A stretch of DNA of 42,337 nt from Comamonadaceae bacterium (GCA_947442105.1 CANEVH010000035.1:1-42337), one strand, 5' to 3'. Positions 32,692 through 40,873 are shown, numbered from the stretch's first letter. Made by a program: numbers and translations. Notes: generated from the sequence alone by a model not told the origin.

Positions 32692-34308
32692 CTAATCTTG
32701 CTCGCTCTTTCGCACCAGAAAAAATATTGGCAGTAAACCTGCCAGCACCACACACACGCTGGGCAGCGCGGCGCGCTCCCACATGCCCTCGGATGTCATC
32801 TCGTAAATGCGCACCGCCAAGGTGTCCCAGCCAAAGGGCCGGGTCATTAGCGTGATGGGCATTTCTTTCATCACCTCCACAAACACCAGCAGCGCCGCGC
32901 TCAGCAGCCCAGGGCGCAAAAGGGGCACATGCAAGCGCCGCAGCGACTGCCAGGCGCCCAGGCCCAGACTGCGCGCTGCGCGCTCTTGGTTGGGGGTGAT
33001 GCGCTGCATGGCGGCCTGGACCGGGTTAAAGCCCACCGCCATAAAGCGCACGGCCAGGGCGATGACCATGACGGCCAGCGCGCCCTTGAGCACAGGCAGC
33101 GGCGCCAGACCCAGGCTTTGCGTCCAGGCTAGCAAGCGGGCGTCCAGCCAAGCCACCGGCACAAACAAGCCCACCGACAACACCATGCCGGGCAAGGCAT
33201 AGCCCAAATTAGCCATACGCACCAGCGCAGCCACCGCGCGCTGCCCGCGCTGGCCTTCAGCGGCGCGCGCCGCATAGGCCAGCGCCAACGCCGCAGCCAG
33301 CACCACCAGCGCCGTCAGGCCCGAGAGCATGAGCGAATGCAGCACAAACTGCCAGTAGCGCGCGTCCAGGTCGGTGGCTGCCGCTTGCACCACCCAGTAC
33401 AGCAGTTGGAGCACCGGCGCCACAAAAGCCGCCGTGAATACCAGCACACAAGCCCCAGTAGCAGACCAGGCGGCCACGCCAGTTAACCCAATGCGCATGC
33501 GCGACTGGCCTTTGGCTGATGGCGCAAACTGGCGGCGCGCACGCGCGCTTTGTTCTAGCCACACCAGGGCCAGCACGCCCAGGGCCAACAGAGAGGCCAG
33601 CTGCGAGGCCACGGCCAGATTGAACATGCCCAGCCAAGTCTTGTAGATCACGGTGGTGAAGGTGTCGATGTTGAAGATTGCCACGGTGCCAAAGTCCGCC
33701 AGCACTTCCATCAGCGCCAGCCCAATGCCTGCGGCCCACCAAGGCCGCGCCATGGGAATGGCCACGCGCCAAAACGCCTGCTTCCAACCCAGGCCCAGCG
33801 TCTGCGCAGCCTGCATGCATTGCGCGCCCTGGGTGTGAAAGGCCTGGCGCGCCAGCAAATACACATACGGGTAAAGCGCCAGGCAAAACACCAGCACCGC
33901 ACCGCCTGTGCTGCGCACGGAGGGGAAGCCGCCCGACCAACCGGTGGCCGCGCGCCACAGGGTTTGCACCGGGCCGCTGTAGTCCATCAGGCCCACATGC
34001 ACAAACGCCAGCACGTAGGCGGGCAAGGCCAGCGGCAGCACCAGCGCCCCGCTCAGCCAGCGCCGCCCCGGAAACTCGCACATCACCGTGATCCACGCCA
34101 GCGCCACGCCCAACACCGCCACCCCCAGCCCGACGGACACGGTAAGCACCAGCGTGTTGAGCAACACCCCGGCCAGCACGTAGTCGCGCAAGTGTTGCCA
34201 AATGTCGGGCGCGCGCTGCGCCCAGCTCGCCCCCACCACCGCCAGAGGCGTGAGCGTCACCAGGGCCAGGGGCAGCACCACCCACAGGGGCCAGCGTGGC
34301 AGCGTCAT
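32692..34308 (-). CDS. fbpB: Ferric iron ABC transporter, fused permease
   Basis: This 538-residue inner-membrane protein has about 12 helices and two permease units. Each carries an EAA-type loop (AAQTLGLGWKQAFWRVAIP and AARSLGLGAWQSLRRLHVP), as in FbpB/SfuB. It starts MTLPRWPLWVVLPLALV and lies 7 bp after fbpA. It forms the channel for ferric iron delivered by FbpA. Confidence 0.88.
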   Translation of the reverse strand: MTLPRWPLWVVLPLALVTLTPLAVVGASWAQRAPDIWQHLRDYVLAGVLLNTLVLTVSVGLGVAVLGVALAWITVMCEFPGRRWLSGALVLPLALPAYVLAFVHVGLMDYSGPVQTLWRAATGWSGGFPSVRSTGGAVLVFCLALYPYVYLLARQAFHTQGAQCMQAAQTLGLGWKQAFWRVAIPMARPWWAAGIGLALMEVLADFGTVAIFNIDTFTTVIYKTWLGMFNLAVASQLASLLALGVLALVWLEQSARARRQFAPSAKGQSRMRIGLTGVAAWSATGACVLVFTAAFVAPVLQLLYWVVQAAATDLDARYWQFVLHSLMLSGLTALVVLAAALALAYAARAAEGQRGQRAVAALVRMANLGYALPGMVLSVGLFVPVAWLDARLLAWTQSLGLAPLPVLKGALAVMVIALAVRFMAVGFNPVQAAMQRITPNQERAARSLGLGAWQSLRRLHVPLLRPGLLSAALLVFVEVMKEMPITLMTRPFGWDTLAVRIYEMTSEGMWERAALPSVCVVLAGLLPIFFLVRKSEQD

Positions 34309-34315
34309 GGGCAGG

Positions 34316-35386
34316 CTATTTGTAGGCCTCGCGGTCCATCAGGCGCGTGGCGGCCGCTTGCAGCTCGCCCGCCTTGGACACATTGATCGGGTTGGGCTTG
34401 AAGCTGCCCCAGGACTTGATGACCGAGTCGGCCGCGACGCCTGGGTTGGCGGGATATTCAAGGTCTTTGTCGGTGTAGATTTTTTGCGCCTCGTCAGAGG
34501 ACAGGAACTCCAGAAACTTTTGTGCCAAAGCCGGGTTCTTGCTGTAGCGCGTCACACCGGCACCCGACACATTCACATGCACGCCCGTGGTCGCCTGATT
34601 CGCCCAGAACAAACCGACCGGAAATGCAGGGTCCGCTTGCAGCAAGCGCCCCAGGTAGTAAGTGTTCACAATGCCCACCTGGCACTGGCCTGCCGCAATG
34701 GCTTTGAGCAAGGCGGTGTCATCTGCAAACACATCGGTGGCAAGGTTCGCCACCCAGCCTTTGACAACGGCCTCGGTTTTTGCCTCGCCCAGGTCCTGCA
34801 TCATCATCGCCACCAGCGACTGGTTGTACACCTTCTTGCTGCTGCGCAGACACAGCTTGCCGCGCCACTTGGGGTCCGCCAAGTCTTCGTAAGTGGACAA
34901 GGTGTTCGCCGGTACGCGCGCCTTGCTGTACACAATGGTGCGAGCCCGCACCGACATGCCAAACCACTGCTTGGCGGGGTCGCGCAGGTGGGCCGGAATG
35001 TTCTTTTCCAGCACGGGCGACGCCACCGCTTGCAGCAGGTTTTGCTGCGCCGCCTGCCAGAGATTGCCCGCGTCCACCGTAATAAGCACGTCGGCGGGGG
35101 TGCTAGCGCCCTCCGCGTTCAGGCGTGCCAACAAGGCACCCTCGTTGGCGGTCAAGAGCTGCACCTGGGTGCCGGTGCTCTTGGTGAACTGGTCCAGCAG
35201 GGGTTTGAGTAACTGCTCGTTGCGGGCGGAGTACACCGTCAGCGTGTCGGCGCGCACTGCTGTGGGGGCGGCCAGCGCGAAAAACGCAGCCAATACGGCA
35301 AGCGCCGCCGTGGCAAAAAGGCGCACGGGCTGAGGCTGCGGACGCGTGGCAGCGCCCCCTGCGCGCGCTTGGTGGGTGAGGTACAT
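34316..35386 (-). CDS. fbpA: Ferric iron ABC transporter, periplasmic binding protein
   Basis: This 356-residue exported protein binds Fe3+ in the periplasm. A signal peptide with a long basic n-region and an AVLAAFFALAAPTAVRA core precedes DTLTVYSARNEQLLKPLL, the family's mature start. Tyrosine pairs such as NTYYLGRL supply likely iron ligands. ATG 35386 (MYLTHQ) is preferred; an ATG 27 bases upstream would give a longer leader, and the far-upstream frame is antisense noise. It is first in fbpABC, under a Fur-box-like site. Confidence 0.85.
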   Translation of the reverse strand: MYLTHQARAGGAATRPQPQPVRLFATAALAVLAAFFALAAPTAVRADTLTVYSARNEQLLKPLLDQFTKSTGTQVQLLTANEGALLARLNAEGASTPADVLITVDAGNLWQAAQQNLLQAVASPVLEKNIPAHLRDPAKQWFGMSVRARTIVYSKARVPANTLSTYEDLADPKWRGKLCLRSSKKVYNQSLVAMMMQDLGEAKTEAVVKGWVANLATDVFADDTALLKAIAAGQCQVGIVNTYYLGRLLQADPAFPVGLFWANQATTGVHVNVSGAGVTRYSKNPALAQKFLEFLSSDEAQKIYTDKDLEYPANPGVAADSVIKSWGSFKPNPINVSKAGELQAAATRLMDREAYK

Positions 35387-35455
35387 GAGAGAAGTCTTTC
35401 TGGTGACGCCAAGCATTGAAATAGCTGAAAGACGGCACGCCCCGAGTCTATTGCA

Positions 35456-35472
35456 AATACGAACTATTCTCA
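35456..35472 (-). promoter_or_regulatory. Candidate Fur box upstream of fbpA
   Basis: On the minus strand TGAGAATAGTTCGTATT resembles known Fur boxes of the TGAGAATTATTCGCATT kind (about 14/17) and lies about 70 bp before the fbpA start. It implies iron repression of fbpABC. Confidence 0.55.
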
Positions 35473-35544
35473 ACAACAGCGTCGGCAGCACGGTTATTGC
35501 GCACCACACCCACGTCGCGCCCGCGCTCGGCGGCCCAAAAGCCC

Positions 35545-35580
35545 AGGCACACCGCACCGCCCTGCCGGGCGTGCGGCACC
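35545..35580 (-). terminator. GC-rich hairpin downstream of ychJ
   Basis: CCGCA-CGCCC and GGGCG-TGCGG pair around a short loop about 15 bases after the ychJ stop. There is no U-tract, so transcription could continue into fbpA. Confidence 0.3.
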
Positions 35581-35590
35581 CGCAACACGT

Positions 35591-36061
35591 TCAATACTGC
35601 GTGCCGTCCAGGTAAAACCAACGGTCGCCATCGCACAAAAAACGGCTGCGCTCATGCAGGCGAATGGCCGGGCCGTTCACCGGCTTTTGGCGGGCCACAA
35701 ATTCCACTTCTGCCGTATCCGCGCCAGTCAAGCAATAGCCACGCACCTCCAGCCCTAGCCAGTGGACGCCAGAGTCAAACTCGATATGGGCTGGGCGGTG
35801 GTAAGGGTGCCAGGTGGCGAGCAAATAGGCTTCACGCTCCAGCACAAAGGCGCTGTAGCGCGAGCGCATGAGTTGCTCGGCATTGGGGGCGAAGGGGCCG
35901 TTTTGGGCATCAGCTTCCAGCCAGCGGCCACAGCATTGGGCGTAAGCCAACACGGGCGCGAACTTTGTTTGCACTTTGCGCCCTGCATGCTTGGCTTTTG
36001 CGGACTCGCCACCCACCAACCCGCCACAAGGGCACGGCTGGCTAGGTGCCAACGGCTTCAT
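35591..36061 (-). CDS. ychJ: YchJ-family protein (UPF0225, SEC-C motif)
   Basis: This 156-residue protein has an N-terminal SEC-C-like metal site (SQPCPCGG, with YAQCCGRWL later) and an NTF2-like body (RSRYSAFVLEREAYLLATWHP, WLGLEV, VEFVARQK). The family is widespread but its role is undefined. MKPLAPSQPCPCGG at 36061 is chosen because the ATG overlaps the rhodanese stop (ATGA). Confidence 0.82.
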   Translation of the reverse strand: MKPLAPSQPCPCGGLVGGESAKAKHAGRKVQTKFAPVLAYAQCCGRWLEADAQNGPFAPNAEQLMRSRYSAFVLEREAYLLATWHPYHRPAHIEFDSGVHWLGLEVRGYCLTGADTAEVEFVARQKPVNGPAIRLHERSRFLCDGDRWFYLDGTQY

Positions 36062-36483
36062 CCCTTGGCGTGGCGCTTGGCCTTTTGTTGCTCTAGCGTC
36101 TCGGTGGGCGCGCCTTCTTTCACCCATTGGGCAAAGCCGCCGTCCATGTGGGCCACATTGCGCATGCCCATGTCTTGCAGGGCTTTGGCGGCCAGCGCGC
36201 TGCGCCAGCTAGCAGCACAGAATAGGATGAATTCTTTGCCCTCGTCCCCAAACACCGGCTTGAAATAAGGCGAGGCCGGGTCCACCCAGAACTCCAGCAT
36301 GCCGCGCGGCGCCAGCACCGCGCCGTCAATGGTGCCTTCGCGCTCCAGCTCGCGCATGTCGCGAATGTCCACCAGTTGCACCGTGGGGTCTTGCAGGCGC
36401 GCCCGCACTTGGGCCACGCTGTAGGTGGTGATCTGGGCGTTGGCTTCGTCCACAAGCTGGCGAAAACCTTTGGTGATAGACAT
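36058..36483 (-). CDS. Rhodanese-like sulfurtransferase
   Basis: This 141-residue single rhodanese domain has VQLVDIRDMRELEREG near the start. The catalytic cysteine loop is FCAASWRSALAAKAL, and the C-terminus carries DGGFAQWVK. It would transfer sulfur or act as a cytoplasmic persulfide carrier. AAAGGA stands 8 bases before ATG 36483; an ATG 18 bases upstream lacks such a site. It is coupled to ychJ and divergent from the small membrane protein gene. Confidence 0.85.
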   Translation of the reverse strand: MSITKGFRQLVDEANAQITTYSVAQVRARLQDPTVQLVDIRDMRELEREGTIDGAVLAPRGMLEFWVDPASPYFKPVFGDEGKEFILFCAASWRSALAAKALQDMGMRNVAHMDGGFAQWVKEGAPTETLEQQKAKRHAKG

Positions 36484-36665
36484 TATTGAAATCCTTTTCA
36501 TAAAACAAACCGTGCTTACTGCTATGATAAATTTTTTAATTGTTTACGGAACGGCGAAGGTTCTAAACGGGCTTTGCGATGCGTGTTCCACGCACGAGTA
36601 GCAAGACCCGCAAGACCACCGGTATACGCAATTTTTCAACCTCAAACGCTTCGGGAGATCACACC
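36484..36665. promoter_or_regulatory. AT-rich divergent promoter region
   Basis: The AT-rich core (about 36515-36545, with TATGATAAAT) lies between the divergent rhodanese and membrane-protein genes and probably holds both promoters. A small GCGTG...CACGC dyad occurs at about 36580-36592. No regulator site was recognised. Confidence 0.35.
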
Positions 36666-36977
36666 ATGGACAATCTTTCAATCATTACCTTGGCCAACCA
36701 CGTTATGGATTTTTTGCTTATCGCTGCGGCGGTTTGGATGGCCATTACGGTGGCCAAACTGCGCCTGGGCGGGGCACTGAGCAGCAGCGTCAACCGCATT
36801 GTGGTGGGGGCCGGCATTTTGGGCGTGGCACATGTGGTGGAGACACTCTGCCTTCAATACGGCATGGAGGAGCACCTCAACGAACTCGTACACCGTGGCA
36901 TTATTTTGGCGGGCTTTGTGGCGCTTACCCTGGGCATTCAGTCCTTGGTCGGTGCATTTGGTCAATCAAAGGCCTAA
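36666..36977 (+). CDS. Small inner-membrane protein of unknown function (about 3 TM helices)
   Basis: This 103-residue hydrophobic protein has helices near 12-28 (MDFLLIAAAVWMAITVA), 42-60 and 76-97. A conserved-looking HVVETLCLQYGMEEHLNELVHRG stretch with several His/Glu residues lies between the last two. GGGAG about 8 bases before ATG 36666 fixes the start. I do not recognise the family. Confidence 0.6.
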   Translation: MDNLSIITLANHVMDFLLIAAAVWMAITVAKLRLGGALSSSVNRIVVGAGILGVAHVVETLCLQYGMEEHLNELVHRGIILAGFVALTLGIQSLVGAFGQSKA

Positions 36978-36998
36978 TCCACAGCCATAGATCGGCCC

Positions 36999-37565
36999 AT
37001 GAAGTCCCAGTTCCACGCCCTTTTGCGCGAAGCCATCGTGGCACGGCGCACGGGGGCGCTGTCGGGCACCGCCATCCCTGATGCCCACCTCGCTGAGGCA
37101 ACGCAGGCCAATAGCAGAGCATTTTCGTGGTTGCTACGCCGGGGCGAATTGGTCACGAGCGAATTTGCAGACCAGAGCGCCGTGCCAGCGGCGCTGCTTT
37201 TGCTTAACGCGCCCAGCATCCTCAAGGTCCGGTGGTTTTCAATGGGTGATGCTTCGGTTGGCGATTCCCCACCCCTTTTGCCGACGCAGCAGATACTGTC
37301 TCTGATTGAAGTCCCTCCGACTTCAGCGCAGGCAAACTCGAATTCAGTTGCGGCTAGCGCACCAGACTCTAACGAACTGCAACGCCTGGCACTTGGGGTT
37401 TTTCAAAATTTTTTCGGGGGCGACGCCCAACTTCGTCTGGACCGGATCGTCTCAAACCTCGGCCCCAAGGCCAATTCGACCGAGCTGGCTCGGGCCTGCG
37501 CCAAAACTTTGGAACCGTTGCTGGGTGAAGGCATGGCACGCAGCTACTTTAAGAAATTTTTTTGA
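36999..37565 (+). CDS. Hypothetical protein (188 aa)
   Basis: This is probably cytoplasmic. The N-terminal half is helical (FHALLREAIVARRTGAL, SRAFSWLLRRGELV), then a Ser/Pro-rich linker and a C-terminal helical domain ending LLGEGMARSYFKKFF, without recognisable catalytic motifs. It lies 21 bp after the membrane-protein gene and is probably co-transcribed. Codon use is normal for the window. Function is unknown. Confidence 0.5.
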   Translation: MKSQFHALLREAIVARRTGALSGTAIPDAHLAEATQANSRAFSWLLRRGELVTSEFADQSAVPAALLLLNAPSILKVRWFSMGDASVGDSPPLLPTQQILSLIEVPPTSAQANSNSVAASAPDSNELQRLALGVFQNFFGGDAQLRLDRIVSNLGPKANSTELARACAKTLEPLLGEGMARSYFKKFF

Positions 37566-37607
37566 CAGGCTGGCACCGCCCGCCCCAATCAAAGTAGCAC
37601 CCAACCG

Positions 37608-37666
37608 CCCTAACTTTCTTGACGGTACGCAGTACCGCCGATCATGAAAGTTCTTAGAAGTTAACA
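37608..37666. repeat. attC-like palindrome A (59 bp)
   Basis: Arms AACTTTCTTGA / TCATGAAAGTT (10/11) enclose CGGTAC-GCA-GTACCG, with CCCTAAC at one end and GTTAACA at the other. Layout and length match palindrome B (39525-39582), aligned in the opposite orientation. These are integron attC traits; the core boxes are imperfect. Confidence 0.45.
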
Positions 37667-37829
37667 GCAGCTTTTTGCGACTGTCAGCTAGCATTCCAAC
37701 CATTTAGCTCATAGCGACAAACGCCCGATGTACGGCTGCAGGCGCGTTCTAATCGTCCCAACTATTGCTCGCTCATGCCCTCGTGGGGGGCGTAATTGTC
37801 TGATGTGTAGGCGTGTGAGCGCCTGTGCA
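37667..37829. other. Non-coding gap before the VOC gene cluster
   Basis: I see no gene in these 163 bases. They separate palindrome A from the stop of the first minus-strand VOC gene and contain only short G/C-rich dyads. Confidence 0.4.
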
Positions 37830-38225
37830 TCAGGGCGTGTAGGGCGCATGAACCGTGCGCTCGCTGATCCACCAGATGTTCCCGTGCGGGTCTCTCACAC
37901 CGCCCTGCCGGTCGCCGTAGGGCATGTTGCCCACTTCCATTTCAAGCACCGCCCCATGGCTGAGCGCCCGCGCCATGGACGCGTCGGCGTTCTCGACATA
38001 AAGGTAGTACGCGCCAGCCATTGCCCGATAGTGTTCAGTGGCCTCGCTGACCATGACCGTAGAGGTGCCGATCTGAACTTGCAGGTTTGCGACAAGCCCG
38101 TTTGGCCTCATGGTTCGGCACACTTCAGTGCCACCCAGGCCATGGACCAGAAAACCCACGAACGCCTCAGCGTTCTCAACGAAAAAGTAGGGCGTCACCG
38201 TATTGAAACCGGGCGGGATATACAT
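37830..38225 (-). CDS. VOC-family (glyoxalase/bleomycin-resistance-like) protein
   Basis: This 131-residue cytoplasmic protein with two beta-alpha-beta-beta-beta units begins NTVTPYFFVENAEAFVGFL and ends DPHGNIWWISERT. DPHGN-W is typical of PhnB/glyoxalase-like VOC proteins. AAAGGAG precedes the ATG. The substrate is unknown; resistance and stress roles are common in such cassettes. Confidence 0.82.
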   Translation of the reverse strand: MYIPPGFNTVTPYFFVENAEAFVGFLVHGLGGTEVCRTMRPNGLVANLQVQIGTSTVMVSEATEHYRAMAGAYYLYVENADASMARALSHGAVLEMEVGNMPYGDRQGGVRDPHGNIWWISERTVHAPYTP

Positions 38226-38363
38226 GCTTGATTCTCCTTTATTGATGAACTTTGCAGCGCTCTTTGGTCGCAGTCAAATCACGACGCGTCGGTGCCTTGT
38301 CGTCGTGGGGCGCCGGGCCCACACGAGTTAACGTGACAGTTAGCGCTCCACCTAAACCTTGGC
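38226..38363. other. Intergenic gap between two VOC genes with a GC-rich dyad
   Basis: A CGTGTGGGC...GCCCCACG dyad next to GTTAAC (about 38295-38335) loosely recalls the attC-like palindromes but lacks matching core boxes. No gene seen. Confidence 0.3.
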
Positions 38364-38867
38364 TTAGTCCACATTCACACCCTGCCCCCGGCTCGCCGCC
38401 TCGATGGCCGCAATGTCAATCTTGCGCATGGTCATCATCGCCTCAAATGCGCGCTTGGCCGCGCTGCGGTCTGGGTCGCTGATGGCCTGTATGAGTACCA
38501 AAGGCGTAATCTGCCAGGAAACGCCCCACTTGTCTTTGCACCAGCCGCAGGCGCTCTCTTGGCCACCGTTGCCAACGATAGCGTCCCAGTAGCGGTCGGT
38601 CTCGGCCTGATCTGCCGTGGACACTTGGAACGAGAACGCCTCGCTGTGTTGGAACATAGGGCCCCCGTTGATGCCGAGGCACGCGATGCCCATGACGGTG
38701 AAGCGCACCGTCAGCACCTGGCCTTGTTTGCCCGAAGGGTAGTCGCCCGGCGCGTGGTGCACCGCGTCCACCGACGAGTCTGGAAAAGTGGCGGCGTAGA
38801 ACGCCGCCGCCGATTCGGCGTCACCGTCGTACCAAAGGCAAATGGTGTTCTTGGGCGTTGTTGACAT
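38364..38867 (-). CDS. VOC-family protein (PhnB / 3-demethylubiquinone methyltransferase-like domain)
   Basis: This 167-residue protein starts STTPKNTICLWYDGDAESAA. It has FSFQVSTADQAETDRYWDAI and CGWCKDKWGVSWQITP, the usual marks of this VOC subgroup; despite the family name such proteins are not known methyltransferases. The helical C-terminus (KRAFEAMMTMRKIDIAAIEAA) is standard. GGAGGA precedes the ATG. It starts 24 bp after the TfoX-like gene. Confidence 0.82.
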   Translation of the reverse strand: MSTTPKNTICLWYDGDAESAAAFYAATFPDSSVDAVHHAPGDYPSGKQGQVLTVRFTVMGIACLGINGGPMFQHSEAFSFQVSTADQAETDRYWDAIVGNGGQESACGWCKDKWGVSWQITPLVLIQAISDPDRSAAKRAFEAMMTMRKIDIAAIEAASRGQGVNVD

Positions 38868-38891
38868 AGTGTGCGTTCCTCCAGAAATTGT

Positions 38892-39227
38892 TTACTCAAT
38901 CGCAGTGCGTGGATGGTTTATGGGTCTAGCCGCAGCCAGAGCGCCGGGTTGGGAGGCGCCGGTCAATTGCTCCAGTGCAAGCAGCAGACTCAGCCTGTGC
39001 TCTCTGGCCACCACCGTCCAAGGTAGGCCGGTGAGGGCGCCTTCCAAAGCCCAAAGCAGGTTGAGGCTGGCGTTTGCGTGGGTGGCTTTGACCATGGCAT
39101 AAGCGCGCACTGCGCCCAGGCTTTGGAGTTGGGCGACGGTTTGAATTCCCGCATCCGCCAGCATGGCTTGCGACTTGGGGCCCAGACCCAGAAGGTCTTG
39201 GATGGCTCGGGCGTTCTTGGCGCTCAA
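38892..39227 (-). CDS. TfoX C-terminal domain protein
   Basis: This 111-residue protein contains LLGLGPKSQAMLADAGIQTVAQL, a helix-hairpin-helix-like TfoX C-terminal domain, and NLLWALEGALTGLPWTVV. The TfoX N-domain is absent, as in many stand-alone copies. The start is TTG, overlapping the DUF2277 stop (TTGA), with GAAGG upstream. Role unknown. Confidence 0.75.
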   Translation of the reverse strand: MSAKNARAIQDLLGLGPKSQAMLADAGIQTVAQLQSLGAVRAYAMVKATHANASLNLLWALEGALTGLPWTVVAREHRLSLLLALEQLTGASQPGALAAARPINHPRTAIE

Positions 39228-39502
39228 CTTGCCTTCTCACCAAATCGCGCAGCAGACCTTGCCTTGGCGCGAGCTGCTTCCACCTCACGGGTCTTGGGTT
39301 CGGCATGCGTGACCAAGCTGGCAATCAGCTTGCGCGCGCTGGCCGCCACCTCTTCTACGGCCTGGTCAAACGCAGCCTCGTTTGCGCGGGATGGCACCGA
39401 AAAGCCGCTGAGCTTGCGCACGAACTGCAAAGGGGCGTCGCGGATTTCAAGTTCGGTGGCGGGGGGTTCGAAATTGAACAGGGTTTTGATGCTTCGGCAC
39501 AT
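39224..39502 (-). CDS. DUF2277-family protein
   Basis: This 92-residue protein starts MCRSIKTLFNFEPPATELEI and continues ALQFVRKLSGFSVPS and VEEVAASARKLIASL. The N-terminal MCR.I..LFNF..P pattern is diagnostic of DUF2277, often found near VOC and stress genes; its function is unknown. It starts about 22 bases after palindrome B and is coupled to the TfoX-like gene. Confidence 0.82.
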   Translation of the reverse strand: MCRSIKTLFNFEPPATELEIRDAPLQFVRKLSGFSVPSRANEAAFDQAVEEVAASARKLIASLVTHAEPKTREVEAARAKARSAARFGEKAS

Positions 39503-39524
39503 GGCTCGGCTCTGTGGTTGAGGT

Positions 39525-39582
39525 GTTTAACGTGGAAGAACTTCATGACTGAGGGTGCGGCGCACCCTCACGAAAGTTAACT
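39525..39582 (-). repeat. attC-like palindrome B (58 bp)
   Basis: On the minus strand it opens AGTTAAC, which contains the SnoaL gene's stop codon, and closes GTTAAAC (a GTTRRRY core). Inside is a 21-base perfect dyad TGAGGGTGCG-G-CGCACCCTCA (plus strand) and outer arms AACTTCATGA/TC(A)CGAAAGTT. Stop inside the first core box and next start shortly after the second is the cassette layout of integrons. Confidence 0.5.
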
Positions 39583-39942
39583 TGGGCGCTGCCCCGCCTG
39601 CAGCATGGCGCCCATCATTTGGTGGATGAGATTAACTGCTTTAAGCGGACGAAGCATCACCTTGAATTCAACAATCTTGCCAGCCTCGTTCCATTGGATG
39701 ATGTCCACGCCATTGACCACGACGCCGTCAATCTCGGTCTCAAACTCAAGCATCGCGTCATGGGCGCCAATGATCTCGCGAACGTAGTGAAACGTCGGGT
39801 TGACAAACACGTGCAAAGCAGCCGACAGGTACTTGGCGGTGAGCTTGCGGCCCAGCTGGGGCGCATGCACGACGGGCGAAAGAAAGACCGCGTTCTCGTC
39901 CAGCAGCGCATCCAGGCCGCGGGGGCTGCGGTCTTTCACCAT
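39577..39942 (-). CDS. SnoaL/NTF2-like protein (start uncertain)
   Basis: This 121-residue NTF2-like fold has GLDALLDENAVFLSPVVHAPQ, FHYVREIIGAHDAMLEFETE, VNGVDIIQWNEAGKI and FKVMLRPLKAVNLIHQ. Relatives begin with a PIATWH.LV segment, and upstream codons here indeed read HPIATWHRMV in frame. No ATG, GTG or TTG precedes them, while an AAGGAG lies about 30 bases upstream. Either the start is at internal ATG 39942, a rare codon is used, or the 5' end has a lesion. Confidence 0.7.
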   Translation of the reverse strand: MVKDRSPRGLDALLDENAVFLSPVVHAPQLGRKLTAKYLSAALHVFVNPTFHYVREIIGAHDAMLEFETEIDGVVVNGVDIIQWNEAGKIVEFKVMLRPLKAVNLIHQMMGAMLQAGQRPS

Positions 39943-40057
39943 GCGGTGCCAGGTGGCGATGGGGTGTTCGGTCCTGGGGGTTTGCTCCTTGGGTTTGTCT
40001 GCAGTCGACCTGGTAGTTTGCTGTTGGGCCTCGTCTCGTACGGGGTAAGCGCCATTC

Positions 40058-40807
40058 CTAGCGCTCCATGAGTGTGCGTAGCATCCGTTGCGGATTGGCC
40101 AGAAAGTTGCGCGTTACCTGAAAATGCTCCGTGTCTTCATAGGCTATCGCGGCCAAACCGCCAGGCCCGCATTGGTAGATGCGAGCATCAGGGTACGCCA
40201 TCAAAATGGGTGAATGCGTGGCAACAATAAACTGTGAGCCCTCCAGCACCAGATCGTGAATGCGCGACAGCACGGCCAACTGGCGTTGTGGCGACAGCGC
40301 TGCCTCCGGCTCGTCAAGAATGTACAAACCCTCGCCACTGAACCGTTCGTTCATCAAGGCTAAAAAAGACTCGCCGTGCGACTGCTCGTGCAGTGACCTA
40401 CCACCGTAGGAGTTAATGATTGGTGGGCCATAAGACGGTTCTTTATCCAGTCGCTCAATTTCTGTGGCAACGTTGAAGAAGCTCTCGGCACGCAAGAAGT
40501 AGCCCGTGCGTGGGCGCCGGTAACCCTTTGCAACACGCAGAAACCGGTGCAATTCAGAGTGGGAGCGGCGCGTTCCGAAGCTGAAGTTTTTGCTTCCACC
40601 TTCGGCGTTGAACCCAAGAGAGACGGCGATGGCCTCAAGAAGTGTGGACTTACCAGACCCGTTCTCGCCGATGAAGTAGGTCATCTTCGGGTGCAGGTCT
40701 ACTTGCTCTAGCAACCGGACCACTGGCAGGGAAAACGGGTATCGATCGAAGGACTCAACCTTCTCTCGCTGCAGCGCGATGCGGATGACGTATTGAGGGT
40801 TGAGCAT
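40058..40807 (-). CDS. AAA-family ATPase (AAA_21/23, ABC-like)
   Basis: This 249-residue protein has Walker A IGENGSGKSTLLEAI near 46, signature-like residues before LYILDEPEAALSPQRQ (Walker B), and VATHSPILMAYP (H-loop). Such stand-alone ABC-like ATPases are frequent in accessory and plasmid DNA, often next to defence or TA genes. It has no partner here unless BrnTA (66 bp upstream) counts. Function is not assigned. Confidence 0.78.
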   Translation of the reverse strand: MLNPQYVIRIALQREKVESFDRYPFSLPVVRLLEQVDLHPKMTYFIGENGSGKSTLLEAIAVSLGFNAEGGSKNFSFGTRRSHSELHRFLRVAKGYRRPRTGYFLRAESFFNVATEIERLDKEPSYGPPIINSYGGRSLHEQSHGESFLALMNERFSGEGLYILDEPEAALSPQRQLAVLSRIHDLVLEGSQFIVATHSPILMAYPDARIYQCGPGGLAAIAYEDTEHFQVTRNFLANPQRMLRTLMER

Positions 40808-40873
40808 GATGCCTAAGGTTGGCGCCGTACGGCACGCAGCAAGCGCTGCGGTGTGTCCGCGACGAGCAAGCTG

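Noticed and set aside
34316..35557. Longer fbpA beginning at 35557
   Set aside because: The added residues precede a normal signal peptide and span the Fur-box region; ATG 35386 is a better start.
36579..36977. Longer form of the small membrane protein from 36579
   Set aside because: The extra 29 residues are polar and in the promoter region; GGGAG supports ATG 36666.
40808..40873. attC site between brnA and the ATPase gene
   Set aside because: GCAAGCGCTGC-type dyads exist but no RYYYAAC/GTTRRRY core pair.
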